From Aquatica leii (taxonomy: Eukaryota > Arthropoda > Insecta > Coleoptera > Lampyridae): a DNA stretch of 64,000 bases. The notes beneath the pieces were generated by a model. It made no database searches. It saw nothing but the letters and a program-made list of their open reading frames with translations, and was not told the origin of the DNA. The translations under genes were made by a program, and so were the position numbers. Position 1 is the stretch's first letter; each line of letters begins with the position of its first letter. This document shows positions 31,901 to 42,253 of this stretch, piece after piece. Where the stretch lies: assembly GCA_035610365.1 (NCBI GenBank), contig CM069432.1, forward strand, positions 10,788,001 to 10,852,000, read 5' to 3'.

Positions 31901-32479
31901 GGTCTCGGCGACGTTTTAGAAATGCTATGTCTGTAAGTAGCTTTTCTTTCTTTTGGCGCAAACGATCTAAAGATCTAGTTATTAAAAACCAAAAAATATT
32001 GATTTTTCTTTTTCATGTTTTTTGTTTATACTTTATCTTAACATTTAAAACGTGTCAACAACGCGGTTTTGTTATTTTATATAATAACAAAATTTATTTA
32101 TCAGTAGTTTTTAGTCACTACAAACAATTAGCACGTTCTTATCTTAATAATAGTACTTTGAACTTTATTGATACTTTAACTGTTATCGGAAATTAATCAT
32201 AAAAAATCTTGTTTTTATTCCTTTATGATTTTGCGTTTGTCCTTAACAAATAATGAAATACGTAAAAAACTAAAAAAACATTAAAGCACTAAACGCTCAG
32301 GTGTTGTAAGTGGTGATTATTACATTGCATTGTCATTTGTTTGTATGTATTATAATATACGGGTATTATTAACGGAAATACGGACCATTGAATCGTCCCT
32401 GAAATACGTATAATGAAAACAAACAATTTGAATGTGAAATTCCAAGTTCATATTTTCTAAGAATCATTGACAGTTTTTC
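31901..32479. other. AT-rich, no gene seen
   Basis: No recognisable coding or structured element. Confidence 0.4.
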
Positions 32480-33150
32480 TGCATGGAATTACAACTGAGC
32501 ATTATATACTCGCGAGTCCAAATAGGACGAAACAACTGTCCATTGGTCTCTAATGATGGCTTCAGCAATTATATAAACACATTTTTGATTTTGCTTAGTA
32601 CAGCTAGAAGTATTATGTCGCGTTTTATTCAAATAAATTTTTGGAAATTCGCGGTTGTAATATTTGCTGTCTAACTGTTTGGAAGGAAAACGATAAACTA
32701 TAATACATTTTTCCATTCTGGATAATTTCCGTGTTGTCGTTATCGCACAAGCTGAGCTTTCGTCACACGCCGCAGTGGACATCTTCAGAGCCCGGAACAA
32801 ACTGATTGATTGCGTCGCTTCCGATCGTTAAATCTCCGGTAATGGAACATTAGAATCTCGCTTAATATTAAAAGGATTTTTAATTATTTCATTGGATTCT
32901 TTAATTTTTCGCTGATAGTAATTAGAAACATTTGCCAAAATTTTAGTGTTTTCAAACATAATTTGGTGACCCGTTTTTAGTACGTGTTCCGCTACAGCTG
33001 CCTTCGAAGATTGCTTAAGACAACTACACCTTTGATGCTAATTAATACGAATTCCTACGTTTCTACCCGTTTCTCCTATGTATGCACGTCCACAGGAGCA
33101 AGGAATGCTAGAAACACCGTCAGATTGAAAAGGAATCACGTTTTTAACCG
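32480..33150 (-). pseudogene. Penelope-like GIY-YIG fragment (PLE-4)
   Basis: Minus strand reads IPCSCGRAYIGETGRNV (GIY-YIG endonuclease core, about 33070-33110), AVAEHVLKTGHQIMFENTK and NYYQRKIKESNEIIKNPFNI (32870-32980), followed at 32740-32790 by the CTCTGAAGATG...GAAAGCTC string that in Penelope-like elements lies after the ORF (hammerhead-like). A different subfamily from PLE-1 to PLE-3. Confidence 0.8.
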
Positions 33151-34431
33151 GATTTCAGAGTTGACCTTATTTAGAAAAATATACATTTATTTGCTGTTCT
33201 GTATTGCTTTATGGTTGTTAGGCGTTTTCGTCTGTAATTAGTAATAATGTCATTACGTTCCACTTTCTCTTACGATTTCTTTTCAGATATCTGAAATATA
33301 AACAATAAGGTTTTTTTTCAAAAGTCGTTTTTCATAAAATTAGAAATTCAGTTGCTTCACTAAAGTATATAACGATGAATGAGACATTGGTGGCCAAATT
33401 CAATTCAAGAACACGTAAAGATAAAGGTTCAAACCACGAAAGGTAGAAGATGACTGAAAAGCAAAATGATGTAATTATTAATGTTAACCAACAACTTTTG
33501 AGTTTGAATTGGACGGAAATTCATCGCGATAAATTAATTAATACTGAAGTATTTATTTTGCTAATTCAAGTGGTTGCGTATTCTTATCTTATAGATATTT
33601 ATTGCTACTTAGCTTCAAGTGCTTCAATTGAAACGTTTGTAGAAAAAAACAATATTTTCACAATAACAATGTTTTTTGTGTATAAAATTAAAACAAGTAG
33701 AATAGTAGACCCAGTTTATGTGGTTTAGATAAATTTAGCATATGATATGAGTTTTTCCTCTTAGTTACAAACTTGCTACATTTAAAAAATTCGTAAATTG
33801 AATATCAACTATTTTAATAGCTACCAAATTGGCGGTGATAAAATGTGGTATTTTGACACTACTATTTAAGCGTTTGTCTTAAGTAGGTCAGTTAGTTATT
33901 ATAACGAGTTTCTGTGTAAATTGGGTGTTTTTTTTACGAGTGGATGAAATGAGGGCTTTAAAACTCCACGAGGGAAAAATACTTTATTGTTCGAACAGAG
34001 ACTATGAGACCCCCAAAGTCTCAAAATCTCTCAAAAATAGTTTGAGGTTTACAAAAGCGAGTATTCTCTGTCTACAAAATAATAAAAATGAAATAGGACA
34101 ACATGCGCTAAACAATAAAAGCTAAAGTTTTTTTTTATCAACAGTAAGATCATAAGTGCTCAATTCTTGTCGGCAAGATTTTTATTTTGTATGAGCACTG
34201 GTTGCTTGGCAATTAAACGAGATCAAATTGACGAAAAGACCCGAGCGCGGAGCGCGAGGGTTTTTTTCCCAAGAATTTGATCGAGTTTAATTACCTTTTA
34301 GCAATTAATGCAAATAAAAAAAATAAAAATCTTCCTTGACAAGAGTTGAGAATGAATGATCTTCGGTTGAAGAATTAACTGAATGAAGCGTTAAGTTGAG
34401 AACAATTATAAGCTTGAGAATTATTTTGTTT
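33151..34431. other. AT-rich region with one foldback, no gene seen
   Basis: An ORF at 33450-33728 has no recognisable motif. At 34208-34300 GCAATTAAAC...ATCAAATT and AATTTGATC...GTTTAATTACC form an imperfect inverted repeat around a GAGCGCG-rich centre. Confidence 0.4.
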
Positions 34432-34760
34432 TCAAGTTGATGGAAATGCGACATGACGTAAATCTGAACTAGAATTTTGATGAATGATGTTCGAGTTGGT
34501 GTGTCGTATTTGGTTGATGATGTTGGTCTGATGGTTCTCGTCAATATGAAGATATGGTTTTATTGAAGATGCATTACTGCGGCCAGTAATCTTAATTAAT
34601 TCCTGTTCATTTATTCCAGCTTTTGCTAAATGCGAAGCAATACTAGAATGATGCGAGTGATTTGTCAATTTTCTTTTTTTAACATCTAATCCAATTTTTG
34701 CCGCGGAGAACTTGGTCCACTTCGCAAGCTCATTGTGACCTACAGGAGAATTTTAGTACC
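34432..34760 (-). pseudogene. Tyrosine recombinase C-terminal remnant
   Basis: Minus strand GHNELAKWTKFSAAKIGLDV then TNHSHHSSIASHLAKAGINE and ELIKITGRSNASSIKPYLHI. The layout H-x-x-(R)...GH-S...Y is that of phage-integrase-fold recombinases, as in Crypton- or DIRS-like elements. The Arg of HxxR is His here and the usual GHS is GRS, so it is inactive. Only the last 100 or so residues remain. Confidence 0.5.
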
Positions 34761-34814
34761 ATTTTCCAGTTGTTTTCCAGTGAGGATTTGCAGTTAAAAA
34801 TAGTCTATTAGACG

Positions 34815-35300
34815 TGTGGACTACGTTTTTCTTGCACATTTGTTGAAAAGTCTTACTGGACATCGGTCTATTCGTACAGAGAAATTACAAATCTTCTTAA
34901 TCGGAACCAATCCACTATCATGCGTTAGACAAAGAACTGGGGTACGGCGGCGCACAAATAAGATGCAGGACCCCAATCTTCGACTTATGGCAATAAGAAA
35001 CCAATTTTCCAGTACCAGATCAATCGCCAATTAATGGTTAGGCTATGAAGGTCGTTCTGTAACTCTTCGAAAAGTTTACCATCGAATCAGAAGTTTCGGA
35101 TTGCTATCCTATGGGCCACATCTTGTAGTACCACTGACATCAACGTTTGGAATGGTGTAGGTTGCGACCAATATGGAATGGCATAGAGTAGTCTTCACTG
35201 ATAAATCCCGATTTTTTTGGGCTGCATGATGGCCGTATGAGAGTCAGACGAAGACTTGAGGAACGATGCAATGTTTAATATTTTGTTGAGCGACATGTTA
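34815..35300 (+). pseudogene. Tc1-like transposase, N-terminal half
   Basis: Reads TGHRSIRTEKLQ, then RRRTNKMQDPNLRLMAIRNQ and FSSTRSIAN (helix-turn-helix region), HRIRSFGLLSYGPHLVVPLT and, after frame changes, MEWHRVVFTDKSRFFW, where families have the catalytic DES. Cut off near 35300. The matching C-terminal half lies at 38540-38880, beyond a pogo-like insertion. Confidence 0.8.
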
Positions 35301-35459
35301 AGGTTCAAAATTTACAAAATAGTATCTTGCAAGAAAGTGGTTTGAAAGAAAAATGTGAACTAAATACCTTTGGAAAGCCTATACTATACTCTTTACGATA
35401 GTGCTCCTTTCTAAATTTTAACCACAAAATATTGGTTATGATATCGAAAAAAGATAATG

Positions 35460-38400
35460 TAACAAATGTTCCAATAGTCGACACTTAAAATTACCAATGT
35501 TGTAATAGTCGACATGGGTTTTGTTCCATTAGTCGGCACATTTTACTAAACACTTTCATTGGGAATAAATATTATTGCATTAAGTCAAAATTTTTATTAA
35601 ACAAAACTATATTTAATTTAAGACACATTTAGAGATTTTTTAAAACGGTAGCTCACTCGCTTCTCTTTCACAATAAGTTCAGGTTCTTCAACAAGTTTAA
35701 CTATTTCTTTTAGATTTATCTCACAAATGTCTTTTTCTTCTGCCACATACTCTTTCTTCTCACTGTCAGTACTCTTCAATCCCATTATAACTATATTGCC
35801 ATCTTGTCTTAACTCTTGGAAGACACAAAGGTACACAAACACTGTTAAATTTCTTTTTCCCTCTTTGAATTTGGCGAGGCTGAAAGTGCCTTCCTTTAAT
35901 TCATCCAAGGAAACTTCTTCACCTTCATTACCATCATCACTAATAGCCAGTTCCAACTCGGAATCCCCAGACTCTTGCAGGGAAAAGTCACTTTGTGAGT
36001 GAGATGAAGAACTGAAATTGTTTCTCTTTCTTTTAGAATTTAATGTTTGCGTCTTTTTGTCTTCTCTTTCCTTGGTCTTAGCTTGAGACTCTTTTCTTTT
36101 TGCTTCCCTCAGTAGCTTTCTGTCCTCTTTCTGCTTCTCAGCTGCTCTTTTCTTGTCATCTCTTTTCATGTAATATTCCAGCATTTGTGGTGATGTGACT
36201 ACAGCAGGTTGTTTTTCTCTTCGCGTGGTTGATCTAAGCTATACTGGTTGTGGCCACAGTAGTGCTCTCTTGAAAGGACTTGGAAGAATACATCCATCAG
36301 ATGTAGGTGGTGTCAAACCAGCGACATTGTCTGAAGTGTAACTGTCTTTTGTAACTGAAAGATTGAGACCGGTTGTTGTTGGTTGGTCAATTCTTGTAAG
36401 TACAGGAATCAAACTGGATGTGGATGGTTGATCTATCATCAAAACGGCTTCATCAATGTCCCTGCCAGGAGAACGTTCGTTTCTTGAAAGGATAATTGCA
36501 GAACCTGGAGCGGACTGTTCGTCTTCTGGAACCAAAACAGCTTGATCAGGGTCCCTGTCAGGAATACGTACCATAGATCAAATAAAGATTTGTCCTCAGT
36601 TGTCCCAGCTCATTCGCCTTCGTTCTTCAGGAAATAAGCAAGTTTTTCCTTTCTAATCTCTCGTTCCAACATGACGAAGAAATGTTTTTCTTCGGTTCTT
36701 AATGCTTTAGGTTGTTCTACATGTTTTGGTTCGGCTCTCACTTCTGCTGGATTCCATGGAAATAGACCGCATTTTCTGAAGCCATTGGTTATTGTTTTTT
36801 CAGTAATAGATAGAAGGACTTGTTTAAGCAATGCGGCAAAGTCTTGTTTCTTAAGTTGTTCTCCGTTGTTTTCAACACATGAAAAACGGCAACATCCATT
36901 GGCTGGAGAACGTGTGTGGCATTTGGATACAATGCTACCAACTCTATTTCATTTTCCTTGCACAACTGGCTTAGAGGTAACGATAGGTGATACACATGAC
37001 CATCTAAGAAAAAGACAATGGGCAGTTGAATGTCTTGTTTTTTAATCCAGGGAAGAAAAATATTTGCAATGTATTCAAAAAACAACTCGTGCGTCATCCA
37101 ACCATTCTGAGATTTTCCCATAGACCAGTTATGAGGAAAAACCTCGGCAATGTGCTGAGGTATCCTGCTATAACGATACACTAGCATAGGAAGCGCAATT
37201 TGTCCAACAGCATTGGCAGTGAGCAGGGTTGTAATATTGAGTTTTTCATCATTTTCTGAAACGGTGTATACACTCTTGTAGCCCTTTGGCGCCAACACCT
37301 TGCCAGGTTTGGGATTTAAAAAGAACGCCGTTTCATCGGCATTAAATACCCTCGTTGGATCTGTCATAGCCGCGTCTAAGTTCATTTCTTTTAAATAAGA
37401 GGAAATTTCTTCAAACCAGTAGTTTATATTTTCTTAGGTGACAGCTCGCCTCATCATTGTCAAATTTTGACTAACTCTAAAACTCAGCTCAGGGTGTCTT
37501 TTCTGAAATAGGTCTAACCATTTCCTACCAGGTACAGCATTTCCCTTGAAATTCACTTTTAATTCTTTTGCTAACTTTCCAACGCTATGGATGAACGTAT
37601 CCTTTGTTGCAGGAAAAGCCGATTTTACCTATTCAGTAAGTATTTCTTCTTGTTCAGGACTGAATGTACCTGAAGGCCCCATTTTTCTCTTAAGTGGCAC
37701 ACGCCTTTATGTTTGTCCATAAGGGTTACCCTAGGCACACTGTGTTTCTTTGCGGCCCCCTTATAGGACATCCCTTTATTAACATCTTCAATAGCTGCGA
37801 GCATATTCTCCACTGGATATTTTAGAAAAGTTTTCAGCTAGCCATATCTATCAAAACATCACCCTGTATAAGAAAGTTTAAAAAATAAGAATGCCGTTGC
37901 AGAATTTTTGATAGTAAATTGCAAATTTAGTATTCGACACTGGTTGTTTCAATAGTCGACACGCCGGTGTCGAATACTGGTTACCGTCGCTGAAATGAAG
38001 TCGCGCGTATAGCAATTTAAACGCAACGAAATATTTGTCTCCTATAAGCATTCAGTGCAATATTCGGATGTGTTTATGAAGTCGACATCCCTGACGAGTA
38101 TAAGAAACACATATTTTACGGTTTCAGTACTCGACACCCCACGCAAAAAACAACGTTTCAGCTCGGAAGTGAGACGGACATAATAACACGAACGTATTAA
38201 AGCATCACCTACTATCCCTGCGTCAAAAGCAAAAAGAAAGTTGCACGGAGAAAATAGAAATAATTTTTTTTATAAACTTACCTCTTAACAAAGTGAGTAA
38301 GCACAAGTCACAAAAACCGCCAAAATAGCACGTGTTCTCTTTACAATGGAATGTTTCGGAAATGCACGCGTCTATCAGCGTACGGCTGCGCCGGGGTAAT

Positions 38401-38528
38401 GGCGGGGGTTGAAAAGTGTTGCCATTACGTGCAGTCTGCGGAAATGTTGCGGGCAATTCTTGTTTTATAAGATTAAATTTGGGGTGTCGAGAATAGGTAC
38501 TGTGTCGATTACTGGTACCTTTGCCTTA
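35460..38528. mobile_element. Pogo-like DNA transposon inside a Tc1 element
   Basis: Ends form inverted repeats: CAAATGTTCCAATAGTCGAC on the left (about 35463) and GTCGATTACTGGTACCTTTG on the right (about 38503-38523), with TA on both sides. About ten subterminal copies of a TCGACA/TGTCGA motif cluster at 35470-35535, 37930-38130 and 38480-38510, likely transposase-binding sites. It splits the Tc1-like transposase. Confidence 0.8.
35618..37813 (-). pseudogene. Pogo-like (pipsqueak HTH, DDE) transposase
   Basis: Minus strand, N to C: pipsqueak-type helix-turn-helix (MLAAIEDVNKGMSYKGAAKK ... VPRVTL, 37680-37813), CENP-B-like middle (FSPEQEEILTE, WLDLFQKRHPELSFR) with two stops, then the DDE domain (37385-36789): VFNADETAFFLNPKPGK (first Asp), LPIVFFLDGHVYHLSLP (second Asp) and LYPNATHVLQPMDVAVFHVL (third acidic residue in QPMD). 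The tail (36574-35618) is charged and KRK-rich, with frame changes. Decayed but clearly this family. Confidence 0.85.
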
Positions 38529-38539
38529 TAAGCCTCGTT

Positions 38540-38880
38540 AACAAGGTGGTAGAACTCACTTTTCCAGCAGTCCAGTACACGTAGCAAGACACACTGCATA
38601 CCAACTCGCAGAGGCCAATGTTAATCTTTTATCATGGCCACCCAGATCTTCAGACCTTTCGCCTATTGAACACGTGTGGTGCATTATGGGTAGAAGACTG
38701 AAGAACTTCGCTTATCCTCCATATAGGAAGGAAGTTTTCAGGCATGAATTGCAAGTCGCTTGGGGTTCAGTAACTCAAGAAGAAATCGACCATGTGCTGA
38801 AATTGATGCCACGAAGAGTGAAGGAGTGTAAAGTCAATAGGGGTTACCAACACATTGTAATTATTTACTACTCTGAGTAG
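38540..38880 (+). pseudogene. Tc1-like transposase, C-terminal half
   Basis: WPPRSSDLSPIEHV (third catalytic residue region of DDE_3 transposases; SPIEHVW) leads into WCIMGRRLKNFAYPPYRKEV, LQVAWGSVTQEEIDHVLKLM and PRRVKECKVNRG. Continues the half at 34815-35300; about 100 residues of the middle are missing. Confidence 0.85.
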
Positions 38881-38954
38881 CTAAACCCCTTGTCAAGTTT
38901 GGTCACAAAATTTTCACCTCTTCTTGGTGTTGCAATTTTGAAATCACATATTAT

Positions 38955-40400
38955 ATTATACAGGGTGTTCCGCGACTCGACCGACAAAAATACCATATAT
39001 GTCGTAGGTCATTGCGATCAAAAAATGGTATGTATGACCTATAGGCGAATTCCTCTTTGTTTTGGAGATATCGAAGGAATTAAAAAAAAAATGATACTAG
39101 CCTTGACAAATTAATGATTTTTGTGTGTGGTTTTTCCGATAGAAGTGGACGTGTTGCATCTGCGGGGTACTTCAGGCGATACCTAGTTCGCGTTGTTTCC
39201 TACGGCACAGCATTTTTAAACGTTTTTCGTTGCTTGAGAGAGACAGGGTTTTTCCCACTTTGTCGTGTAGAAAGAGATGGTGATCGGCACACTAAAGTAG
39301 TTTTAAATGGAGTTGAAAGAAGTCTTTCTACCAGATATACGTAGAATATCTCATACAACGAGAAATCCTCAAACCAATGTAAAGAGAATTTTGCATAATG
39401 ATGATGGGCTTTATCAGTTCAGCATTTACTTCCTGAAGATTTGGAAATTTGAATACTGTGTTGCCATTAGTTGCAAAATAGTTTGGAGGTTATTCCATAT
39501 ATACTTTTTATGGATGAGGTCCAATTTCCAAGGAACGATAATAATGCAATTCTCACGTCTGGACGGATCAAAACTCACACGAAACAATCATGGTTAACCC
39601 TCAATATCGTTTTTCCGTCAGCCCGTGGTGCGGTTTGTTGAATAATCATCTTATTGTGCCTCATTTTATTGAAGGACGTCTTAGTGCAGAAACTTACCAT
39701 CACTTTTAGGAAGAATTGCCGAATTACATGGATGATATTCCTTTGTGAGTTCGTTGTGGCATCTGGTTGTTGTATCCGAGCGATTAGTAGCGTTTTCCTC
39801 TTTAAATGTGTGCGGTCGCACTGTTGGTTTTTTTGCCGTCGATAATTATGACATTTATTAATCACCTTACATATGTTTAATAGTAATAAATTAAAATACA
39901 ATTCACTTAAAAGGTATTCACATTACAAGTGCAAATTTATAACTCAAACTAATATTTCAAGAATTACCGTAATTTGAATTGTTATATACGCACGTGTTTG
40001 ATAAGATAAATAAAGTTGCGTATATAACATTTCTCGCGAATAAGTTGCCCAGCTCGTAGATATGATAAAGATGGGGCACCATCACATCGGTGATCCTTAT
40101 GAACATTTTTCCTGCAAAGGTGGATAAGATGAGGTGGTCCTGTACATTGGTCAGCTCGGTCACCTGACTTGACGCCTTTAGATTTTTTTTCTGTAGGGTT
40201 GTCTCAAATCTCGTGTGTATAGTAATGATAAACCAGATACACACAAAGAGTTGACTATATACTTGAAGCTATTAATTCTTTAAAGAATGAATTGGCAGTA
40301 ATTAACTGGCATCTTATGACTCTAAGGATAGCTATATGTTTAGAAAATGGCGGTTTTCTTATTGAACAGTTGCTGCAATTTTGTATTAATTAGCTATCCA
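38955..40400 (+). pseudogene. Mariner-like transposase remnant (DUF4817-HTH type)
   Basis: Starts CAGGGTGTTCCGCGACTCG (38960s), a common terminal sequence of this group. Then FLNVFRCLRETGFFPLC (helix-turn-helix end), NPQTNVKRILHNDDGLYQFS and, across frame changes, CGLLNNHLIVPHFIEGRLSA and EELPNYMDDIPL at 39630-39765. It is broken by about 225 bp of other sequence, resuming near 40070 with DGAPSHR and SARSPDLTPLDFF, and ending ENGGFLIEQLLQF near 40380. Dead. Confidence 0.75.
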
Positions 40401-40639
40401 TTGATGAATAAGTTTTTTATTATGTATATATGCGTGTACAGTATTGTGTATCGTATATATACGGTTATAGCACTGCCATATATTATTTCATATACGTATT
40501 GCAATTTTTGAATATACTTACTCATTATGTATTGTATATTCTATGAGAACGTGTGCGGTAGAAGTGTGTGCATGCGTTTGAAAGAAAGTTAAAAAAAGCA
40601 TCAAATCAAACTGTTGACTATGAAAAGGAATAAACTGCA

Positions 40640-40891
40640 TTACATTGTATTGACGTAACTCAGTACAAACCATTTAATCCCAAATTGATGAAGTTTGGTC
40701 TGAATAAATTGTTTGAAGGGCAGTTTTCCTTTCCAAAGCACCAATGATTTGTCGATGCATACATTTTCGAATTTACTGAACAGTTCAGCAAATCTGCGTT
40801 CCAGAAACGATAAAATGGCCTCCAACTGCTGTTTATTGTTGTCGCAGAAGTGGAGCAATCTCAGCAATAACAGGTATCTATCTCTGCTCAT
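40640..40891 (-). pseudogene. piggyBac-type transposase fragment
   Basis: 83-codon minus-strand segment MSRDRYLLLLRLLHFCDNNK ... FENVCIDKSLVLWKGKLPFK ... QFGIKWFVLSY, matching the start of the DDE_Tnp_1_7 domain, including the first catalytic Asp (CIDKSLV, families IDESMV). Only this piece is present. Confidence 0.8.
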
Positions 40892-40934
40892 CGCGCTTCA
40901 GAATATTGCGGTGTGCAGCAGAGGATCAATAGAC

Positions 40935-41080
40935 CAACATTCTGAAACGTTCTCAAATTCAAGAGCCTTCTCAAAACTGTTATCCATGTTCTAGAACGTT
41001 TACCGAAAGATATGGAACATTCGAGAAGGATTTTCAAAATGTGTATAAATACGGTACAAACAAATCATAGGTCAGTTATT
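40935..41080 (+). promoter_or_regulatory. Heat-shock-element array with TATA and Inr
   Basis: Heat shock factor-type motifs (alternating GAA/TTC every 5 bp): TGAAACGTTC at 40943, GTTCTAGAACGTTT at 40988, GGAACATTCGAGAAGG at 41014. GTATAAATAC follows at 41043, and arthropod-type initiator TCAGTT about 30 bp after it (41071-41076). The downstream 300 bp reads like an untranslated leader and includes AATAAA at about 41351. No HSP reading frame follows. It could be an orphan HSP-type promoter or the U3/R of a solo LTR (TG at 40987 to CA at 41366). Confidence 0.55.
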
Positions 41081-41366
41081 CCCGTAATATGAAGACGGCA
41101 GTGTTAAGAAGATTATTCAAGTTTAAATACATAAGTAATTAGCGTGTGTGTGGAGATAAATATACGGAGTATAACCTTGTACGTGACTTTAGTGTAAACA
41201 AGTGTGTGAAGTTATCCGCGGACTTTATCTTATCTTCGTGTAAGTGATAGTGCTATACATAAATTATACTGTAAGTGTTTTATTAAATATCCTTAGGATT
41301 TAATTAGTTCGGTTAGTTTAAACGTGTATATATACATTAGTTTAAGTAATAATAAAATTCGTTACA

Positions 41367-41934
41367 ATTCCTTGATTTTCAATTTTCGGAAATTAGAATT
41401 TCTGTTGTCAAACGAGTGTACAGTTGGAGTAAATTTGCCGGAAGACCATACCAAAGGTGACGACAGTTTTACGACGTTTTTTTACTTATGGGTCAGGTGG
41501 CTCTAAATCATCGTCACTCGTCATCGCTGCTGTTCACGCCTGCGTTCGGAACTGGTTGTGCGGTCTCGGTTTCACCAGAATAATAGAAAAGCCGCCACTG
41601 GTTAATAATAACATAGAATGTATTAAAATAGATCAGATGTTTTTCTACGTCAGTCATCTTCATTATTTTTTTGTACAACACTTTAACTAAGAAGAGTTTT
41701 TTAGATGATACTTTATATTTTTCTTACTGTGGGATAAACACCTTTTTGTAACTATTCCAATTGTTTGTCAAGTGCCTTCTACCTAAAAATAAAATATCAA
41801 ATACAATAAGGTAACTTGTCCTGTTACTACAATTTCGTCTTTTTCTCTTATTAATAAATGCACACACCTAAGAGATGAAACGAATCGCTTTAACATAAGT
41901 TAGCTCTAAACATTATGACAAATTTAATGAAAGT
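41367..41934. other. AT-rich, no gene seen
   Basis: No confident coding sequence. It is probably intron or upstream flank of the ABCA gene into which the gypsy element inserted. Confidence 0.4.
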
Positions 41935-42179
41935 TGTGGCGGGCAGGTGTGGGTTATATTACCCTCGTTTCGATAGTTATAGTATTGTTAGCCACTACTA
42001 CACGTAACACACAGTTTTATTTAGTTAACAGATACATTCAAAATGAATTAACACTTTAATTGACGAAAATCATAAAAATTAAAAAAACTAATGTCAAAAA
42101 TGTAGTCTTTTGTTACGCGAGGCCGCCCTCTCTAACTAAAGTGTGTCGCGTCGCTGCGACACTACGGCTCGTTGTTACA
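41935..42179 (-). repeat. Gypsy 3' LTR (left in window)
   Basis: 245-bp direct repeat, near-identical to 46840-47084. Confidence 0.95.
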
Positions 42180-42253
42180 AATCTCCCCCTTTGCTTCATG
42201 AAGCGTCCCGCAAATAGGAGCAACAATAATGGTTTTTTTTGCAACAGGGACAC

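Noticed and set aside
32984-33241. Plus-strand 85-codon ORF
   Set aside because: It is antisense to the Penelope-like GIY-YIG fragment read on the minus strand.
33450-33728. 92-codon ORF as a gene
   Set aside because: No motif, no neighbour relation, AT-rich context; chance ORF cannot be excluded.
34208-34300. Inverted repeat with GAGCGCG centre as a MITE
   Set aside because: Too imperfect and no target-site duplication seen; recorded only within the surrounding region.
40935-41690. An HSP70 gene downstream of the heat-shock motifs
   Set aside because: None of the frames to 41690 shows HSP70 or small HSP motifs.
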